Position numbers and translations under genes: made by a program
In this document: positions 1 through 9,297 of the stretch, in pieces
Position numbering within the stretch: the first letter of the stretch is position 1
Layout: each line of letters begins with the position of its first letter
Notes under the pieces: model-generated
Told to the model about the DNA's origin: nothing
Database searches by the model: none
Seen by the model: the letters and a program-made list of their open reading frames with translations, nothing else
Assembly: GCA_027315205.1 (NCBI GenBank)
Contig: DAHUYM010000009.1
Span: 1-59,165, forward strand
DNA: 59,165 nucleotides
DNA from: Leptospirillum sp.
GTDB taxonomy: Bacteria > Nitrospirota > Leptospirillia > Leptospirillales > Leptospirillaceae
Direction: 5' to 3'

Positions 1-82
1 GAAGAGGGTCGTCCGTCGTCCCGAGTCCATACGGCATCTTAAGACGACACGGGTATAGTGAAAAAAGGGAACTCAATTTCGT

Positions 83-460
83 GTGTTCTCCAACAAGGGT
101 GTAGAGATATCACAGACGGGAGACCGGTTCGTGTCGAAAAAAATAAGCCCCCTCGGGGGAATACCCCTCGAAGGTTCCAAAAGGGTCGACGTGGCTAGGC
201 TCGTCACGGCTTATTATCAGAACACTGTCGACGCTTCCGTGCCTTCCCAGCGGGTCGCGTTCGGCACCTCGGGCCACTTCGGATCGTCCTTCGAGAACAG
301 TTTCAACGAAAGCCACATCCTGCCGGCGCTCCTTCGGCCGGAATCCGGGACCGAAGACATATACAAAATCTATGCGGAAAGCTTCAGGGGAGAGGATCAC
401 CTGCGCCGCATCCTCCCGGAGGCCCAGGCGATCGTCGACCGGACGCCAGCCGCGTCGTGA
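83..460 (+). pseudogene. pgm: Phosphoglucomutase remnant with the middle deleted in frame
   Basis: A continuous 125-codon frame (GTG start) joins the two ends of the alpha-D-glucose phosphate-specific phosphoglucomutase and lacks everything between. Residues about 20-80 match the family N-terminus (RLVTAYYQN, then [17 protein letters not shown]). Residues about 84-120 match the extreme C-terminus ([20 protein letters not shown]). The family is about 545 residues long, so roughly 430 are gone, including the phosphoserine loop and metal site. The Arg normally found in TSGHRGS is Phe here. The product cannot be an active mutase. The frame runs up to the phosphoketolase start 55 bp downstream, so the two may once have formed a sugar-phosphate operon. 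The family call is from remembered sequence. Confidence 0.85.
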
Positions 461-515
461 CGAGGCTTTTCGGACCCGAACAGGCGTTCCTGACCCTCCA
501 GACGAAGGAAAAATC

Positions 516-2879
516 ATGAACACCGACACGCTCTCTCCGGAGCTTCTCCGGAAGATGGACGCCTACTGGCGCGCCGCCAACTATCTTTCGGTCGGCCAGA
601 TTTATCTTTGCGACAATCCGCTTCTGAAACGGCCGCTGGAGCTCACGGACGTGAAGCACATGCTGCTGGGTCACTGGGGCACGACCCCGGGGCAGAACTT
701 TATCTATGTGCACCTGAACCGGGTCATCAAAAAATACGACCTCGACATGATCTACGTCTCGGGCCCCGGTCACGGCGGACCGGCTGTCGTGGGCAACACC
801 TACCTCGAGGGTACCTACAGCGAAATCTACCCCGGGATCAGCCAGGACGAGGAAGGGTTAAAGAGGCTCTTTACCCAGTTCTCGTTTCCCGGGGGCATTC
901 CGAGCCATGCGTCGCCCGAGTGTCCCGGGTCGATTCACGAAGGCGGCGAACTGGGCTATTCGCTCAGCCACTCCTTTGGAGCGGTGTTCGACAACCCCGA
1001 TCTCGTCGTCGCCTGCGTCATAGGCGACGGCGAGGCGGAAACCGGCCCGCTGGCCACGTCATGGCATTCCAACAAGTTTCTCGATCCCGCCACCGACGGT
1101 GCGGTCCTGCCGATTTTGCATCTCAATGGATACAAGATTTCGAATCCGACCATCCCCGCGCGCATCACACGCGAGGAACTGGAGCAGTTGCTCCAGGGCT
1201 ATGGGTGGGCGCCTTGTTTTGTCGAAGGGCACGAGCCCGGTCCGATGCATCAGGCCATGGCCGCGGCGCTCGACGCCGCGGTGGAGCGGATCAAAGGGAT
1301 TCAGGAGGATGCACGCGTCCGGGGGAACCTGTCCCGCCCGCGTTGGCCGATGATCGTCCTCAACTCGCCCAAGGGATGGACGGGGCCCAAACAGGTCGAT
1401 GGCCTCCCGATCGAAGGCACCTTCCGGTCCCACCAGGTGCCGATCTTGAATCTGGACACCCATCCAGGGCACCTGTCGCTTCTGGAAGAGTGGCTCAGGA
1501 GCTACCGGCCTCTGGATCTCTTCGACGAGAAAGGTCGCCTGAAACCCGAACTGGCCGAGCTCGCGCCCAAGGGCGAGCGGCGCATGGGGGCCAACCCGCA
1601 CGCCAACGGGGGCATTTTGCTAAAAGATCTTCGGATGCCGGACTTCCGGGACTACGCGGTGGACGTACCCTCCCCGGGGGTGCCGGGCATCGGCGATACG
1701 CACGTGCTCGGCCGATTCTTGCGCGACGTGGAAAAACTGAACGGCGAACAGAGGAATTTCCGGGTCTTCGGACCTGATGAGACGCTCTCCAACGGTCTGG
1801 AAGCCCTCTTCGAAGCGACCGATCGACAATGGGACGCGGAAGTCGTGTCGAACGATGAATTTCTCGCGCCCACGGGTCGGGTTATTGAAATGCTGAGCGA
1901 GCACCAGTGCGAAGGCTGGCTCGAAGGCTACCTGCTCACCGGGCGGCACGGGCTCTTCAACTGTTACGAGGCGTTCATCCACATCGTCGATTCGATGTTC
2001 AACCAGCACGCCAAGTGGCTGAAGGTGACGGCACACCTGCCCTGGCGGAGGAAGATCGCCTCGCTGAACTACCTTTTGTCTTCGCATGTCTGGCGTCAGG
2101 ACCACAACGGCTTCACCCACCAGGATCCCGGATTCATCGACCATGTCGTGAACAAGAAGGCCGAGATTGTGCGCGTGTATCTTCCGCCGGACGCGAATTG
2201 CCTGCTGTCGGTCATGGACCATTGTCTCAGGAGCCGCCATTACGTCAACGTCGTCATCGCGGGCAAACACCCTGCGCCCCAGTGGCTTTCGATGGAGTCC
2301 GCCGTGAAACACTGCGTCGCGGGGATCGGCACCTGGTCGTGGGCGAGCAACGACCGGGGGGGCGAACCCGATGTCGTCATGGCCTGCTGCGGCGACGTTC
2401 CCACTCTGGAGACGCTTGCCGCCGTCTCGATCCTGCGCGAACACCTGCCCGACCTTAAAATCCGGGTGGTCAACGTCGTCGACCTCATGAAACTCGAGCC
2501 GAAAACCGAGCACCCACACGGGTTGAGCGACACGGATTTCGACGGGTTCTTCACAAGGGACAAGCCGGTCATTTTCGCCTTCCATGGCTATCCGTGGCTG
2601 ATCCACCGGCTGACTTACCGCCGCACCAACCACGACAATATCCACGTTCGCGGATACAAGGAGGAGGGTACGATCACCACCCCCTTCGACATGACGGTCC
2701 TGAACGACCTGGATCGCTTCCACCTCGTGATGGATACCATCGACCGGCTTCCGCAAACGGGAGACAAGGGCCTCTCTTTAAAACAGAAACTCGCTGGCAA
2801 GCTTGTCGAGCACAAGGCCTACATCGACAAACACGGCCGGGATATGGAGGAAATCCGGAACTGGAGATGGAAAAGTTGA
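516..2879 (+). CDS. xfp: Phosphoketolase (D-xylulose 5-phosphate / D-fructose 6-phosphate)
   Basis: Thiamine-diphosphate enzyme that splits xylulose 5-phosphate (and usually fructose 6-phosphate) with phosphate into acetyl phosphate and glyceraldehyde 3-phosphate (or erythrose 4-phosphate). The 787-residue product has the normal family length. It shows the N-terminal [15 protein letters not shown] signature, the GPGHGGPA loop, a ThDP-binding GDGEAETGP motif near residue 170 followed by HLNGYKI, and the [14 protein letters not shown] segment in the second half. I chose the ATG at 516 because GAAGGA lies just upstream and the family N-terminus begins there; the frame is open further upstream but that part overlaps the pgm remnant. 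In an autotroph it would link pentose phosphates to acetyl phosphate. The gene looks intact and is not obviously operonic with what follows. Confidence 0.97.
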   Translation: MNTDTLSPELLRKMDAYWRAANYLSVGQIYLCDNPLLKRPLELTDVKHMLLGHWGTTPGQNFIYVHLNRVIKKYDLDMIYVSGPGHGGPAVVGNTYLEGTYSEIYPGISQDEEGLKRLFTQFSFPGGIPSHASPECPGSIHEGGELGYSLSHSFGAVFDNPDLVVACVIGDGEAETGPLATSWHSNKFLDPATDGAVLPILHLNGYKISNPTIPARITREELEQLLQGYGWAPCFVEGHEPGPMHQAMAAALDAAVERIKGIQEDARVRGNLSRPRWPMIVLNSPKGWTGPKQVDGLPIEGTFRSHQVPILNLDTHPGHLSLLEEWLRSYRPLDLFDEKGRLKPELAELAPKGERRMGANPHANGGILLKDLRMPDFRDYAVDVPSPGVPGIGDTHVLGRFLRDVEKLNGEQRNFRVFGPDETLSNGLEALFEATDRQWDAEVVSNDEFLAPTGRVIEMLSEHQCEGWLEGYLLTGRHGLFNCYEAFIHIVDSMFNQHAKWLKVTAHLPWRRKIASLNYLLSSHVWRQDHNGFTHQDPGFIDHVVNKKAEIVRVYLPPDANCLLSVMDHCLRSRHYVNVVIAGKHPAPQWLSMESAVKHCVAGIGTWSWASNDRGGEPDVVMACCGDVPTLETLAAVSILREHLPDLKIRVVNVVDLMKLEPKTEHPHGLSDTDFDGFFTRDKPVIFAFHGYPWLIHRLTYRRTNHDNIHVRGYKEEGTITTPFDMTVLNDLDRFHLVMDTIDRLPQTGDKGLSLKQKLAGKLVEHKAYIDKHGRDMEEIRNWRWKS

Positions 2880-3025
2880 GCCTGAGGCTTAAAACACTCG
2901 CTTGGGGATTAAGTCGACGAGCTCGTCGGAAGAGGGATCTTTCACATTCAAACAAAGGCCGGAGATCCTGATCCGACGTAGGATGATGTTTTATGCCGTA
3001 TGGTTCGGTGTGCCTTCTTTTTGCC

Positions 3026-3417
3026 ATGAAGGCCGAACTCCTCTTCGAACAGCGCGTCGAATATAATGATGGCGCGATTGCGGAGATGGCGATTTGGAGG
3101 GTTCCGTCTTCGGTGTCTCCGTCTCCCGACGGCCTCAAATACTCACTATTCTATGGGGCCGGGGCCGGCCGTGGGTGCCGGGAGGTCGGGACTCACAAAG
3201 AGCGCGGAAAAAGGGATCACCGACACTTCAAGGGTGTCGAGGAATCCTGAGTGTCGGGCAATTGGTGGCGGATTTCTGGTCCGATGTGCGGACATTGAGA
3301 GGATTTCAAAACGTGCACGCGGATGTACAGGCTCCCGCGGCAGTGAGGCTTCTTGAGAGCTCGGAAGGAGACGTTCGGGCGGATTACGATGCGATCGAAA
3401 CGAAGATCGCGATCTGA
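3026..3417 (+). pseudogene. TumE toxin - TumA antitoxin remnant, frameshifted and fused
   Basis: From the ATG at 3026 the first frame reads like the start of TumE (formerly DUF6516): MKAELLFEQRVEYNDGAIAE, then GLKYSLFYG and GKRDHRH. It drifts and stops near 3250. In another frame, ending at 3417, the typical TumE tail (QLVADFWSDVRTLR) runs directly into the C-terminal DNA-binding end of the TumA antitoxin (NVHADVQ ... RADYDAIETKIAI). The toxin stop, the spacer and the antitoxin N-terminus are therefore missing, and at least one frameshift splits the toxin. Neither protein can be made whole. The reading rests on my memory of the families; the two conserved ends lying in order on one strand support it. 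Confidence 0.7.
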
Positions 3418-3501
3418 CCGTTTCATATGCCTGATCGCCATTTTATTTCAGGACTCAGGATTCGTATAACGTCACGTCGGAAAGAGGATTGATTATTGAT
3501 G

Positions 3502-3510
3502 TGTTATGTT
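3502..3510 (+). promoter_or_regulatory. Possible extended -10 promoter of vapBC, perhaps leaderless
   Basis: TGTTATGTT is an extended -10 (TG, one base, TATGTT) that ends 14 bases before the vapB ATG. No Shine-Dalgarno sequence is visible before that ATG, and I see no good -35. Transcription would start close to or at the start codon, so the message could be leaderless. Seen by eye only. Confidence 0.35.
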
Positions 3511-3524
3511 TTAGCATCTGATGT

Positions 3525-3767
3525 ATGAGAACGACATTGGATATCGATAACGATGTGTTGGAAGCCGCCAGAGAACTTGCTCGCCGCCAGAAAAAAACGA
3601 TCGGGATGATGATTTCCGAGCTAGCCCGTCGTTCATTGACGCAAGAGCCGATTCGTCCTGAGAAGCATGAACCGGAAACATGTTGCGGATTTCGACCGTT
3701 TCCGAAGCGCGGTGGGATCGTGACCAACGAGATGATCGACACATTGCGTGAAGATGATATCTTCTGA
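3525..3767 (+). CDS. vapB: VapB-type antitoxin
   Basis: An 80-residue protein whose first 40 residues look like a ribbon-helix-helix DNA-binding antitoxin (MRTTLDIDNDVLEAARELAR, then a helix ending SELARRSL). The tail (about residues 45-80, with GFRPFPKRGGIVTNEMID) is the usual toxin-binding region of VapB proteins paired with the TIGR00028-type PIN toxins. The stop overlaps the toxin ATG in a TGATG junction, typical of translational coupling. It should neutralise VapC and repress its own operon. No ribosome binding site is seen upstream, which fits the possible leaderless start. This is the only toxin-antitoxin pair in the window with both partners intact. Confidence 0.88.
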   Translation: MRTTLDIDNDVLEAARELARRQKKTIGMMISELARRSLTQEPIRPEKHEPETCCGFRPFPKRGGIVTNEMIDTLREDDIF

Positions 3768-4195
3768 TGCGTTCTTTATTGGATGTCAATGTTTTGATCG
3801 CTTTGCTGGATTTGGACCATACCCTGCACGATATCGCCGTAAGGTGGTTTTCCCGTCATGCGAAAACAGGCTGGGCCTCCTGTCCCCTGACCCAGAACGG
3901 CTGTATGAGAATCATGTCGCATGCAAACTATCCGAACGCCTTGTCCGTTTCCTCGGTTTGTACGCGTCTGGCGGAAGCCAGCGCTGATCCGCTCCATGAA
4001 TTCTGGCCCGATGATATCAGTCTACTTGACGATCGTATTGCCGATCCGACCCGAATACATGGGCCCCGCCAACTGACCGATCTCTACCTGCTCGCTCTTG
4101 CCGTTCGGCATGAAGGACGGTTTGTGACATTTGACGGCTCGATTTCTCTTGAAGCCGTCAAGGGTGCCGAAAAACATCATCTCCTGACCCTCTGA
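3767..4195 (+). CDS. vapC: VapC toxin, PIN-domain ribonuclease
   Basis: A 142-residue PIN-domain protein. The first acidic residue sits in LLDVNVLIALLD. The segment CPLTQNGCMRIMSH is typical of the branch that has Asn rather than Glu at that position. The later acidic residues lie in TDLYLLALA and FVTFDGS. These residues bind Mg2+ or Mn2+ for RNA cleavage. Length and motif order are normal for the family. It is translated from an ATG that overlaps the vapB stop by one base. The RNA target cannot be told from sequence. Confidence 0.92.
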   Translation: MRSLLDVNVLIALLDLDHTLHDIAVRWFSRHAKTGWASCPLTQNGCMRIMSHANYPNALSVSSVCTRLAEASADPLHEFWPDDISLLDDRIADPTRIHGPRQLTDLYLLALAVRHEGRFVTFDGSISLEAVKGAEKHHLLTL

Positions 4196-4237
4196 TACTC
4201 TATTCTTGTGTTTCCGAGCTTCTTGGAGAGGGATCAA

Positions 4238-5002
4238 ATGAAAGATTCGAAAGGGATAACGTTCCTTCTTGACGTGGACAATACGCTGCTCGACAACGAT
4301 GCTATCGCGGCCGATCTGGGCGACCACCTCGCGAATGAGTTCGGAACCGAAAGCCGGGACCGCTACTGGAGCATCTTCGAAGCGCTCAGGGAAGAGCTCG
4401 GATATGCGGACTACCTTGGGGCCTTGCAGCGCTATCGCGTTGAAACCGTGCACGATCCGCGATTTTTGAAGATGTCTTTGTTCCTGGTGGATTATCCGTT
4501 CAGGGATCGTCTGTACCCCGGAGCTCTCGACGTCATCGCGCATCTCGGCCAATGGGGCCCGACGGTGATCCTGTCCGACGGGGACGAAGTGTTCCAGCCG
4601 CTCAAGGTCGCACGGTCGGGCCTGTGGGGCGCGGTCGAGGACAGGGTGCTGATCTACCTCCACAAGGAGCAGATGCTCGACGACATCTTGAGCCGTTATC
4701 CGGCGAAGCATTACGTCATGGTGGACGACAAGATGCGCATCCTGGCCGCGATGAAGACGGCGTGGGGAAATATGCTGACAACGGTCTTTCCCCGTCAGGG
4801 ACATTATGCGCTCGACCCCGCGAATTCCACCGCCAAACTCCCCCCGGACATCACGATCGAGCATGTCGGCGAGCTGCTCAACTATGACTTTTCCGACATA
4901 CCCGTTCTTCGTAAGAGGCAAGGTGGTCGAGATGTGCCGTCGAACGTCCTTCCCGAACGGAGAGGGAACGTTAACCCTCCGGCAAACGGCAGGGAGGCGT
5001 GA
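4238..5002 (+). CDS. HAD-superfamily hydrolase
   Basis: A 254-residue protein with the haloacid dehalogenase phosphatase signature. Motif I is [13 protein letters not shown] near the N-terminus with both aspartates. Motif II is the Ser in VILSDGD. A Lys sits in LKVARSGLW, and the acidic motif IV is VMVDDK. An all-alpha cap fits between motifs I and II. I placed the start at the ATG at 4238, preceded by GGAGAGGG; a GTG at 4208 is in frame but has no such site. The last 25 or so residues (after [10 protein letters not shown]) look poorly conserved. Substrate unknown. It lies between vapBC and the polyphosphate kinase on the same strand, with 475 bp before ppk2. Confidence 0.8.
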   Translation: MKDSKGITFLLDVDNTLLDNDAIAADLGDHLANEFGTESRDRYWSIFEALREELGYADYLGALQRYRVETVHDPRFLKMSLFLVDYPFRDRLYPGALDVIAHLGQWGPTVILSDGDEVFQPLKVARSGLWGAVEDRVLIYLHKEQMLDDILSRYPAKHYVMVDDKMRILAAMKTAWGNMLTTVFPRQGHYALDPANSTAKLPPDITIEHVGELLNYDFSDIPVLRKRQGGRDVPSNVLPERRGNVNPPANGREA

Positions 5003-5477
5003 GTCCTGGAGACCGGGCCAGGAATTCTCGTCGAAGGGGACAGAAAAGCTCCTCGATTCAGGACTGGATCCAGAAGGGGGGAGAGAATCGGAACGATTGG
5101 TCCCACGCATGAGCCGCATTGTTGAAGGTGCGTTGCAATCCGTTCTCCCGGTGAAGCGGTTGCGTTCCAGCCTGGGAATATGCCAAGGGAGATGTGTTGC
5201 CACCGGCACGCAGGGCGCGCGCTTCCCGGGCACCCTCGAACAGCGTGCATCCCTTCGAGCCGTGCGCATGGAATTCCGATCGTACGACTATCGGCCGTTC
5301 GCACGATTTCACGTCACATCCATGGCATTCCAGAATAAAGTTTGTGACAACTTTTTTAGGGAACCCAGGGGAATCAATCCGTTTTTGAAGGGCACCCGGA
5401 TTTCCGGTGCCCTCCCAGAGGCGTCCCCCGCTTGGGAGAAATCTGTAAGGAAAGAGCCCGACCGCGAAAGGATGGAG
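5003..5477 (+). other. Intergenic stretch with one hairpin; no gene recognised
   Basis: About 475 bases between the HAD gene and ppk2. The ppk2 frame is open through most of it, but the translation shows no family resemblance. At 5390-5412 lies an inverted repeat (GGGCACC ... GGTGCCC, 7 bp with further inner pairing) without a T tract, which could be a leader structure for ppk2. I see no convincing promoter. Confidence 0.4.
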
Positions 5478-6353
5478 ATGAAGATAAATTCTGACGATTT
5501 CCGTGTGCAGGAAGGCAAAAAGGTCAAACTCAAAAAATGGCCGACCGTCGTGACTCCCGTCTACCAATCGAAGGAGCAGTATCAAAAACTGCTGGCGGAG
5601 CATGTCGCGCACCTGAGCTCGTTGCAAAAACTTCTCTATGCATCCGACCGGTATGCTGTGCTGCTGATCTTTCAGGCGATGGACGCCGCCGGAAAAGACG
5701 GCGCCATCAAGCACGTGATGTCCGGAGTCAATCCGCAAGGTTGCCAGGTTTTCAGCTTCAAGCATCCGAGTGCGGCAGAACTGGAACACGACTTCCTTTG
5801 GCGCACCACCCAGTGTCTGCCGGAACGCGGTCGGATCGGAATTTTTAACCGATCCTATTACGAGGAGGTGCTCATCGTTCGCGTGCATCCGGAGATTCTG
5901 AACAGCGAAGGCCTTCCGGAAGAACTCCATAAGGGAACGACGCTCTGGGAAGAGCGGTATCGTTCCATCGTGGACCTCGAGAACCATCTCTCCCGTAACG
6001 GAACACGGATCATCAAGTTCTTCCTGCACCTTTCGAAGGAGGAACAGCGAAAGCGCTTCATCGAACGCATCGATGAGCCGGACAAGAACTGGAAATTCAG
6101 TCTTGCCGACATCGAGGAGAGGAAATTCTGGGAGCAGTATATGGAGGTTTATGAGGAATGCCTGGGTGCGACGAGCACTCGAAAAGCTCCATGGTACGTC
6201 ATTCCGGCCGACGACAAGGAGAATTCCCGTCTGATCGTTTCCCGGATTATTCTCGACACGCTCGATGGCCTTGGAATGTCCTACCCAAAATCCGACGCGA
6301 AACGTCGGCAGGAATTGGAGTCGATCCGAAAACGGCTGGAGAAGGATGACTGA
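5478..6353 (+). CDS. ppk2: Polyphosphate kinase 2 family protein
   Basis: A 291-residue PPK2-family kinase that moves phosphate between polyphosphate and nucleotides in the cytoplasm. The Walker A region is [19 protein letters not shown]. The Walker B/lid region includes [17 protein letters not shown], followed by the basic helix with [13 protein letters not shown] and later [13 protein letters not shown] single domain of this size is typical of the class that phosphorylates nucleoside diphosphates. I favour the ATG at 5478, with AAGGA at 5467-5471 upstream; the in-frame ATG at 5472 is too close to that site. Polyphosphate is a common energy and phosphate store, and a Pho-like control region occurs elsewhere in the window, but nothing here ties the two together. 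Confidence 0.93.
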   Translation: MKINSDDFRVQEGKKVKLKKWPTVVTPVYQSKEQYQKLLAEHVAHLSSLQKLLYASDRYAVLLIFQAMDAAGKDGAIKHVMSGVNPQGCQVFSFKHPSAAELEHDFLWRTTQCLPERGRIGIFNRSYYEEVLIVRVHPEILNSEGLPEELHKGTTLWEERYRSIVDLENHLSRNGTRIIKFFLHLSKEEQRKRFIERIDEPDKNWKFSLADIEERKFWEQYMEVYEECLGATSTRKAPWYVIPADDKENSRLIVSRIILDTLDGLGMSYPKSDAKRRQELESIRKRLEKDD

Positions 6354-6454
6354 TTTCGCAACGAACGAGGAGAGTATGACATCGTTTCGGACTTATCGGC
6401 ATCACGTGGTTCACCCGGAATGGATGCTCCGTAAACAGACATCTCCGGATTTCC

Positions 6455-6753
6455 TTGATCCGGGGCACTGTCACCCTGGGCAGGATCGTGGTTGCCCCGG
6501 GCCTCATGGTGATGGCGATCATCTACTTTATGGGGACCGTGAGCGGACCGCATTTGAACCCGGAAGTCACTCTGGCATTCAGAGTGCGCCGTAATTTCCC
6601 GTGGCGCCGGATTTCGTTCGCGGCGACCTCGGGACGGTGTGGATTTATATGCTGGGACCGTTCCTTGGCGCACTCATACGAGTCGCTTTCGAGTGGATAC
6701 TGAAGGGCACGCATACCACTGCCGGGACGCTTTCGGCATTGCTGAAACCATAA
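6455..6753 (+). pseudogene. MIP-family (aquaporin/glycerol channel) remnant
   Basis: The first part (APGLMVMAIIYFMGTVSG, then HLNPEVTLAF and RRNFPWRR) matches the second membrane helix and first NPA half-helix of a MIP channel, with NPE in place of NPA. The frame then fails. In the +1 frame the match resumes with PDFVRGDLGTVWIYMLGPFL and a final helix up to WILKGTHTTAG, ending at TAA 6753. This tail normally follows the second NPA box. Everything between the two half-helices, and the N-terminus, is missing, so the gene is dead. Both NPA regions flank the lost part, which suggests an internal deletion plus a frameshift. Confidence 0.75.
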
Positions 6754-6789
6754 CTCCCTCTCTCCCTTCGAAAGACCGCCTCGTTTGCC

Positions 6790-6900
6790 TCGTATTCGGA
6801 AAAAACCTACGACTGGAAATATGGAAAGATTCGAACCTATACCGACAACAGGGGCCGGGTTTTTGCCGTTGCGCGGTCCGGATCGAGGGCTCCCACGTTC
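6790..6900 (+). pseudogene. Possible DUF2844-like fragment
   Basis: In one frame without a start codon the translation reads YSEKTYDWKYGKIRTYTDN, then RGRVFAVARSG. This resembles the core of DUF2844 secreted proteins (an R-E-Y segment, then G-x-VF-x-V-x-W-x-G). The usual Trp is Arg here and no signal peptide is present. The stretch from 6754 to 7096 otherwise holds nothing I recognise. Confidence 0.3.
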
Positions 6901-7096
6901 GCGTCTCTCGGAATCCCGGGTGTCCGAGTTCCCGGAAAAGTCCGTACCCCCCGCCAGGAAAATCGGGTCGAAAACGATTTCCATCTCATGAGGGGGAGTG
7001 TCGGGACATTTTTGGGGGAAGGCGTGGATTCCTTCGATCGTTCCTTCGGGGATTTTTTTTCCGCAAGTCCTCCCGTAAAGCATCCGGCAACGCTCT

Positions 7097-7657
7097 TTAC
7101 GTTTTCCGGACCGAGGCGAACCGCTCCGTTACCCACAGGAGCTCGTCGATGAACGCCTTCGCCCGGTTTTGAAGAGAAGGGCCCCTGGAGATGCCTTCTT
7201 CACTCAGGGCCTCGTCGATCTTCGCGATGGGCAGTTTCTCGGCAATCGGATAGGCCCCCATCGTCAACAGAACGGGCCTCAGCTGGGCCAGGCAGTTCAC
7301 TCCCCCGTACGGTCCTCCTGAAATCGTCACGACCCCCACCGGTTTGTGTGAAAACTCGTCATAGAGATAATCCAGCGCGTTTTTAAGCGATCCCGGAATC
7401 CCGTTGTTGTATTCCGGAGTCACGATGACGAGGGCGTCGGAAGAGGCGATCGCCCGGGAGAGATCGGCGAGTCCGGGCGGGGGATCGTCCCGCTCGGACA
7501 GCCTCTCTTCCATGACGGGAAGGGCGATTTCGAGGAGGTCGAGGAAGGGGGAACGGATCTTTCCCGTCGCTTCCATACAGGTTTTTATGAAGCGGGCGGC
7601 CTTGGGGGATTGTCGACCGCGCCGGACGCTGCCGATCAGAATGGGGATGGTCCACAT
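7097..7657 (-). CDS. NADPH-dependent FMN reductase-like flavoprotein
   Basis: A 186-residue protein of the NADPH-dependent FMN reductase (flavodoxin-like) family. The FMN phosphate loop is GSVRRGRQSPKAARF near the N-terminus. The flavin-binding TPEYNNGIPGSLKNALDYL lies in the middle, followed by KPVGVVTISGGPYGGV. It is cytosolic and would reduce FMN, quinones or similar acceptors with NAD(P)H. The frame stays open 67 codons upstream, but the ATG at 7657 is preceded by GAGAGGA and begins the fold (WTIPILIGSV). It is divergent from the small lipoprotein gene at 7928. No partner gene indicates a substrate. Confidence 0.88.
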   Translation of the reverse strand: MWTIPILIGSVRRGRQSPKAARFIKTCMEATGKIRSPFLDLLEIALPVMEERLSERDDPPPGLADLSRAIASSDALVIVTPEYNNGIPGSLKNALDYLYDEFSHKPVGVVTISGGPYGGVNCLAQLRPVLLTMGAYPIAEKLPIAKIDEALSEEGISRGPSLQNRAKAFIDELLWVTERFASVRKT

Positions 7658-7927
7658 GGCGTTTGGGTTCCTCTCGGAGTTGATGGCGACGGTCGAGTCC
7701 GGGTACGTCCGATTCTTTTTGAATTCTAGGTCTTTTTCGAGTGAAGGGAAAGCAGAGTGACAGCGTTCCTTGGGAACAAAGGAGCGAATCGAAAGGAATT
7801 TTTTCCCTTTCCCGGAAGCAAAATGGTAAAGTGTCGGAGGATTTCCGGATGATCCCATAAGGATTTAAGTGCCGGAAATTGGGCAACTTCAAGCGGTATA
7901 TCGCACAACAACAAGGAGATGATCACG

Positions 7928-8239
7928 ATGTCGACTCTGACACGCTCTTCCTCCCCCAATCGAAAGCCAAGAGCCGCCCCTTGGGGGATCCTGGTATTTC
8001 TTTCCCTCGCCGGGTTCACCGGGTGCAACGGCGGGGGTGCCGCCTATGGGCCGGTGGGTTATCCTGCGTGCACCTGCTGTTGCGGTGGATACGGTCCGGT
8101 CGCGTATGCCGAGTCCGCCAAAACGTCTAATGCGATCCCGGCGCCTTCGTCCGCTGCCTTGTTCGACACGAAGGGTCCCATGGCCAATGTCTCGGCCAAC
8201 AAAAGCCCGCTTGAAAAACATGCCAAGGGGCACAAATAA
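7928..8239 (+). CDS. Small putative lipoprotein, unknown function
   Basis: A 103-residue protein. A basic N-terminus is followed by a hydrophobic stretch (GILVFLSLAGFTGC) that ends in a lipobox-like Cys. The mature part begins with many Gly and Cys residues (a CTCCCGG cluster) and ends in a basic tail rich in Lys and His. AAGGAG at 7913-7918 lies nine bases before the ATG at 7928, which decides against the in-frame ATG at 7919. I do not recognise a family. The next gene, 85 bp on, also encodes a small lipoprotein and has the same type of ribosome site. Confidence 0.55.
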   Translation: MSTLTRSSSPNRKPRAAPWGILVFLSLAGFTGCNGGGAAYGPVGYPACTCCCGGYGPVAYAESAKTSNAIPAPSSAALFDTKGPMANVSANKSPLEKHAKGHK

Positions 8240-8324
8240 CGCATTCGAATAACCATGACGGAGAATGCCCTTCGAACGGTTCGTTCGGGAAGGCCTTGTT
8301 CGTTCTGGTTTAAAGGAGATCATC

Positions 8325-8768
8325 ATGAATCGTTTCGTCTGGCACTCTACCCGCGCCATCCTTTTCGCTCTTTTCCTCGGAGGCTGTTCTTCGGTCGGTT
8401 CCCTGGGGATGATCTCGGACAGCAAGACGGAAGCCGACCTGGGGCCCCGCGACCTGCATGCGTACCACCGGGTCGGGGAAGAAATCGTCGGAACGGCCTG
8501 CCGGCACTTCATTCTCGGAATCCTTCCCATCGGGGATTCGGACCTGGAATCGGCGATGAAGGACGCGTTCAAGAAGAATCCGACGCTTAAGGCCGACGGA
8601 CTCATCCACGTCACGACCCAGTCGACCCTGTATGGCTTCTTTCCCCTGTACAACGTCTACACGGTCACCTGCACCACCATCCGGGGGGTCCCGGTCCGCT
8701 TCGAGCGAAACCCTTCACCCACGAACAGTATCCCTTCCGTCAACATTCCCGGAAAAGCGGGATCGTAA
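8325..8768 (+). CDS. Putative outer-membrane or periplasmic lipoprotein
   Basis: A 147-residue protein. It has a clear signal peptide and lipobox (about residues 10-22: ILFALFLGGC, then SSVGS). The mature part has two conserved-looking cysteines (GTACRHFILGILPIGD and VTCTTIRG) around a helix. That arrangement resembles small lipoproteins in which a Cys-x-x-hydrophobic-G-x-x-P-x-GD motif precedes a repeat-like helix. Function unknown. The start at 8325 follows AAAGGAG (8312-8318). A strong hairpin at 8812-8839 follows the gene. Confidence 0.65.
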   Translation: MNRFVWHSTRAILFALFLGGCSSVGSLGMISDSKTEADLGPRDLHAYHRVGEEIVGTACRHFILGILPIGDSDLESAMKDAFKKNPTLKADGLIHVTTQSTLYGFFPLYNVYTVTCTTIRGVPVRFERNPSPTNSIPSVNIPGKAGS

Positions 8769-8811
8769 AACCCTCCCTTCACGTTGGGGAAAATTCCTGT
8801 TTACCCTTTAT

Positions 8812-8839
8812 CTCCGGCCCGGGGTTCCCCGGGCCGGAG
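8812..8839 (+). terminator. Strong GC-rich hairpin after the lipoprotein gene
   Basis: CTCCGGCCCGGGG and CCCCGGGCCGGAG form a perfect 13-bp stem separated by TT (8812-8824 and 8827-8839). There is no following T tract, so it may be a weak or Rho-assisted terminator or an RNA processing/stability structure in front of the DUF202 gene. Confidence 0.5.
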
Positions 8840-8898
8840 GAGAGGTGTCCGGTTTCGGACCGGATTCGTTGTCACGTCAAACGAGGAAAGGGCGACCG

Positions 8899-9210
8899 AT
8901 GCGCAGACACATGAGCACGCCCACGGAGGAACTCCGGATAACCTTTGTGGATTCCCTTGCCGTGGATCGCACGATGATGGCCAATGAAAGAACCGGGCTG
9001 GCATTCATTAGGACGGCTCTGGGGATGGTCTTGGGAGGACTTGCGATGTTCCGTTTCTTCGAGCAGCAGAAGCATGACTTTTATGAACTCATCGGTGTTC
9101 TGGCGATTGCGAGTGCGGTCGTTCTGGCCGCGGTCGGACTCCGGAATTTCCGGCACAATGCACGGGAGTACGGGCGACTTTACGAGCCCGACGGCCGAGT
9201 CGGAAATTAA
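8899..9210 (+). CDS. DUF202 (YidH-like) inner-membrane protein
   Basis: A 103-residue membrane protein. The cytoplasmic N-terminus contains the DUF202 signature MANERTGLAFIRTALGMVLGG. It is followed by two hydrophobic helices (about residues 37-56 and 67-86) and a short basic tail with FRHNAREYGRLYE. Proteins of this family have no settled function. The ATG at 8899 has GAGGAAAG upstream. The gene ends about 90 bp from the converging MFS gene; that gap holds no clear terminator. Confidence 0.85.
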   Translation: MRRHMSTPTEELRITFVDSLAVDRTMMANERTGLAFIRTALGMVLGGLAMFRFFEQQKHDFYELIGVLAIASAVVLAAVGLRNFRHNAREYGRLYEPDGRVGN

Positions 9211-9297
9211 AATGTCGAAAGGACCGGATCGTTCGAACGGTGGAAGAGGGGAAGGGATTACGGAAAGGACCATCGGCTCGTAGGCTCCGTTGCCGTC

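Noticed and set aside
2915-2928. The palindrome CGACGAGCTCGTCG after phosphoketolase as a terminator
   Set aside because: It has no loop and no T tract, so it is more likely a chance GC palindrome.
4022-5269. A 415-codon minus-strand frame opposite the HAD gene and vapC
   Set aside because: It spans two well-supported plus-strand genes and has no homology.
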